From Acidimicrobiales bacterium (lineage in GTDB: Bacteria > Actinomycetota > Acidimicrobiia > Acidimicrobiales > RAAP-2): a stretch of DNA of 5,357 nucleotides. Positions 5,216 through 5,357 of the stretch are shown here, in pieces. Position numbers and translations under genes: made by a program. The stretch is from assembly GCA_017883105.1 (NCBI GenBank), contig JADGOF010000187.1:1-5357 (forward strand), in the 5' to 3' direction. How positions within the stretch are numbered: position 1 is the stretch's first letter; every line of letters begins with the position of its first letter. The notes beneath the pieces were generated by a model. That model saw only the letters and a program-made list of their open reading frames with translations. It ran no database searches and was not told the origin of the DNA.

Positions 5216-5357
5216 TCAATCCCACCACAGGTCGTGGTTCAGCACGCCCCGGGCGATGAGGCCCAACTGCACCTGGGAGGTGCCCTCGACGATGGTCAGC
5301 TGGCGGGCATCCCGGTACCAGAGCTCGGTCGGATGGTCCTCCATGTACCCGGCGGCG
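5216..5357 (-). CDS. Acyl-CoA dehydrogenase, C-terminal end (partial, 5' end outside window)
   Basis: The last 46 codons run in from the right edge and stop at TGA (5216-5218). The tail contains LWYRDARQLTIVEGTSQVQ followed by LGLIARGVL. This is the C-terminal signature of flavin-dependent acyl-CoA dehydrogenases (R-D-A-R...I-x-E-G-T-S-x-x-Q...I-A-R), where the EGTS segment lies near the FAD and active site. These enzymes form the 2,3-double bond in acyl-CoA during fatty or branched-chain acid breakdown; the chain specificity cannot be told from the tail. The ending HDLWWD is an ordinary variable terminus. trpD starts 2 bases downstream, so the two are probably on one mRNA with coupled translation. 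Confidence 0.92.
   Translation of the reverse strand, partial: AAGYMEDHPTELWYRDARQLTIVEGTSQVQLGLIARGVLNHDLWWD

Overview
The window is high-GC DNA with GTG starts and several families typical of Actinomycetota: a DEDDh exonuclease/GIY-YIG fusion, a 13E12-type (DUF222) HNH remnant and a 'WYGLWEGYG'-type hypothetical protein. I infer an actinobacterium, possibly of the Acidimicrobiia. The class-level guess rests on general resemblance, not on a search.

Left part (1-1630) is sparse. It holds the last 32 codons of an unrecognised + strand gene (2-100), a gap with a 15-bp perfect palindrome, an intact - strand hypothetical gene (322-1191), and then the eroded 3' end of an HNH endonuclease gene on the + strand (about 1336-1584). 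Two stem-loops lie between the hypothetical gene and the HNH remnant. This part looks like a genome region that collects and loses genes.

Middle part (1631-4079) is built around a divergent pair. On the - strand, a small zinc-ribbon gene overlaps a thioredoxin/TlpA-like CxxC gene, and the second gene has a strong AGGAGG site inside the first. On the + strand is a DEDDh exonuclease + GIY-YIG + UVR fusion, a probable DNA-repair nuclease. Between the divergent starts, 15 bases before the nuclease ATG, is a perfect CGAAC-N4-GTTCG inverted repeat that matches the LexA (SOS) operator of Gram-positive bacteria. This is the most informative regulatory signal here: it predicts damage-inducible expression of the nuclease and possibly of the zinc-ribbon pair. 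The nuclease also lacks the UvrC-like middle region expected between its GIY-YIG and UVR parts and has a short Arg/Pro-rich linker there instead.

Right part (4110-5357) is metabolic and on the - strand: the 3' end of an acyl-CoA dehydrogenase gene, then trpD (anthranilate phosphoribosyltransferase), whose ATG lies 2 bases after the dehydrogenase stop. The two are probably co-transcribed. trpD converges on the nuclease gene with a 30-bp gap. No CRISPR array, tRNA, rRNA or insertion sequence was seen.
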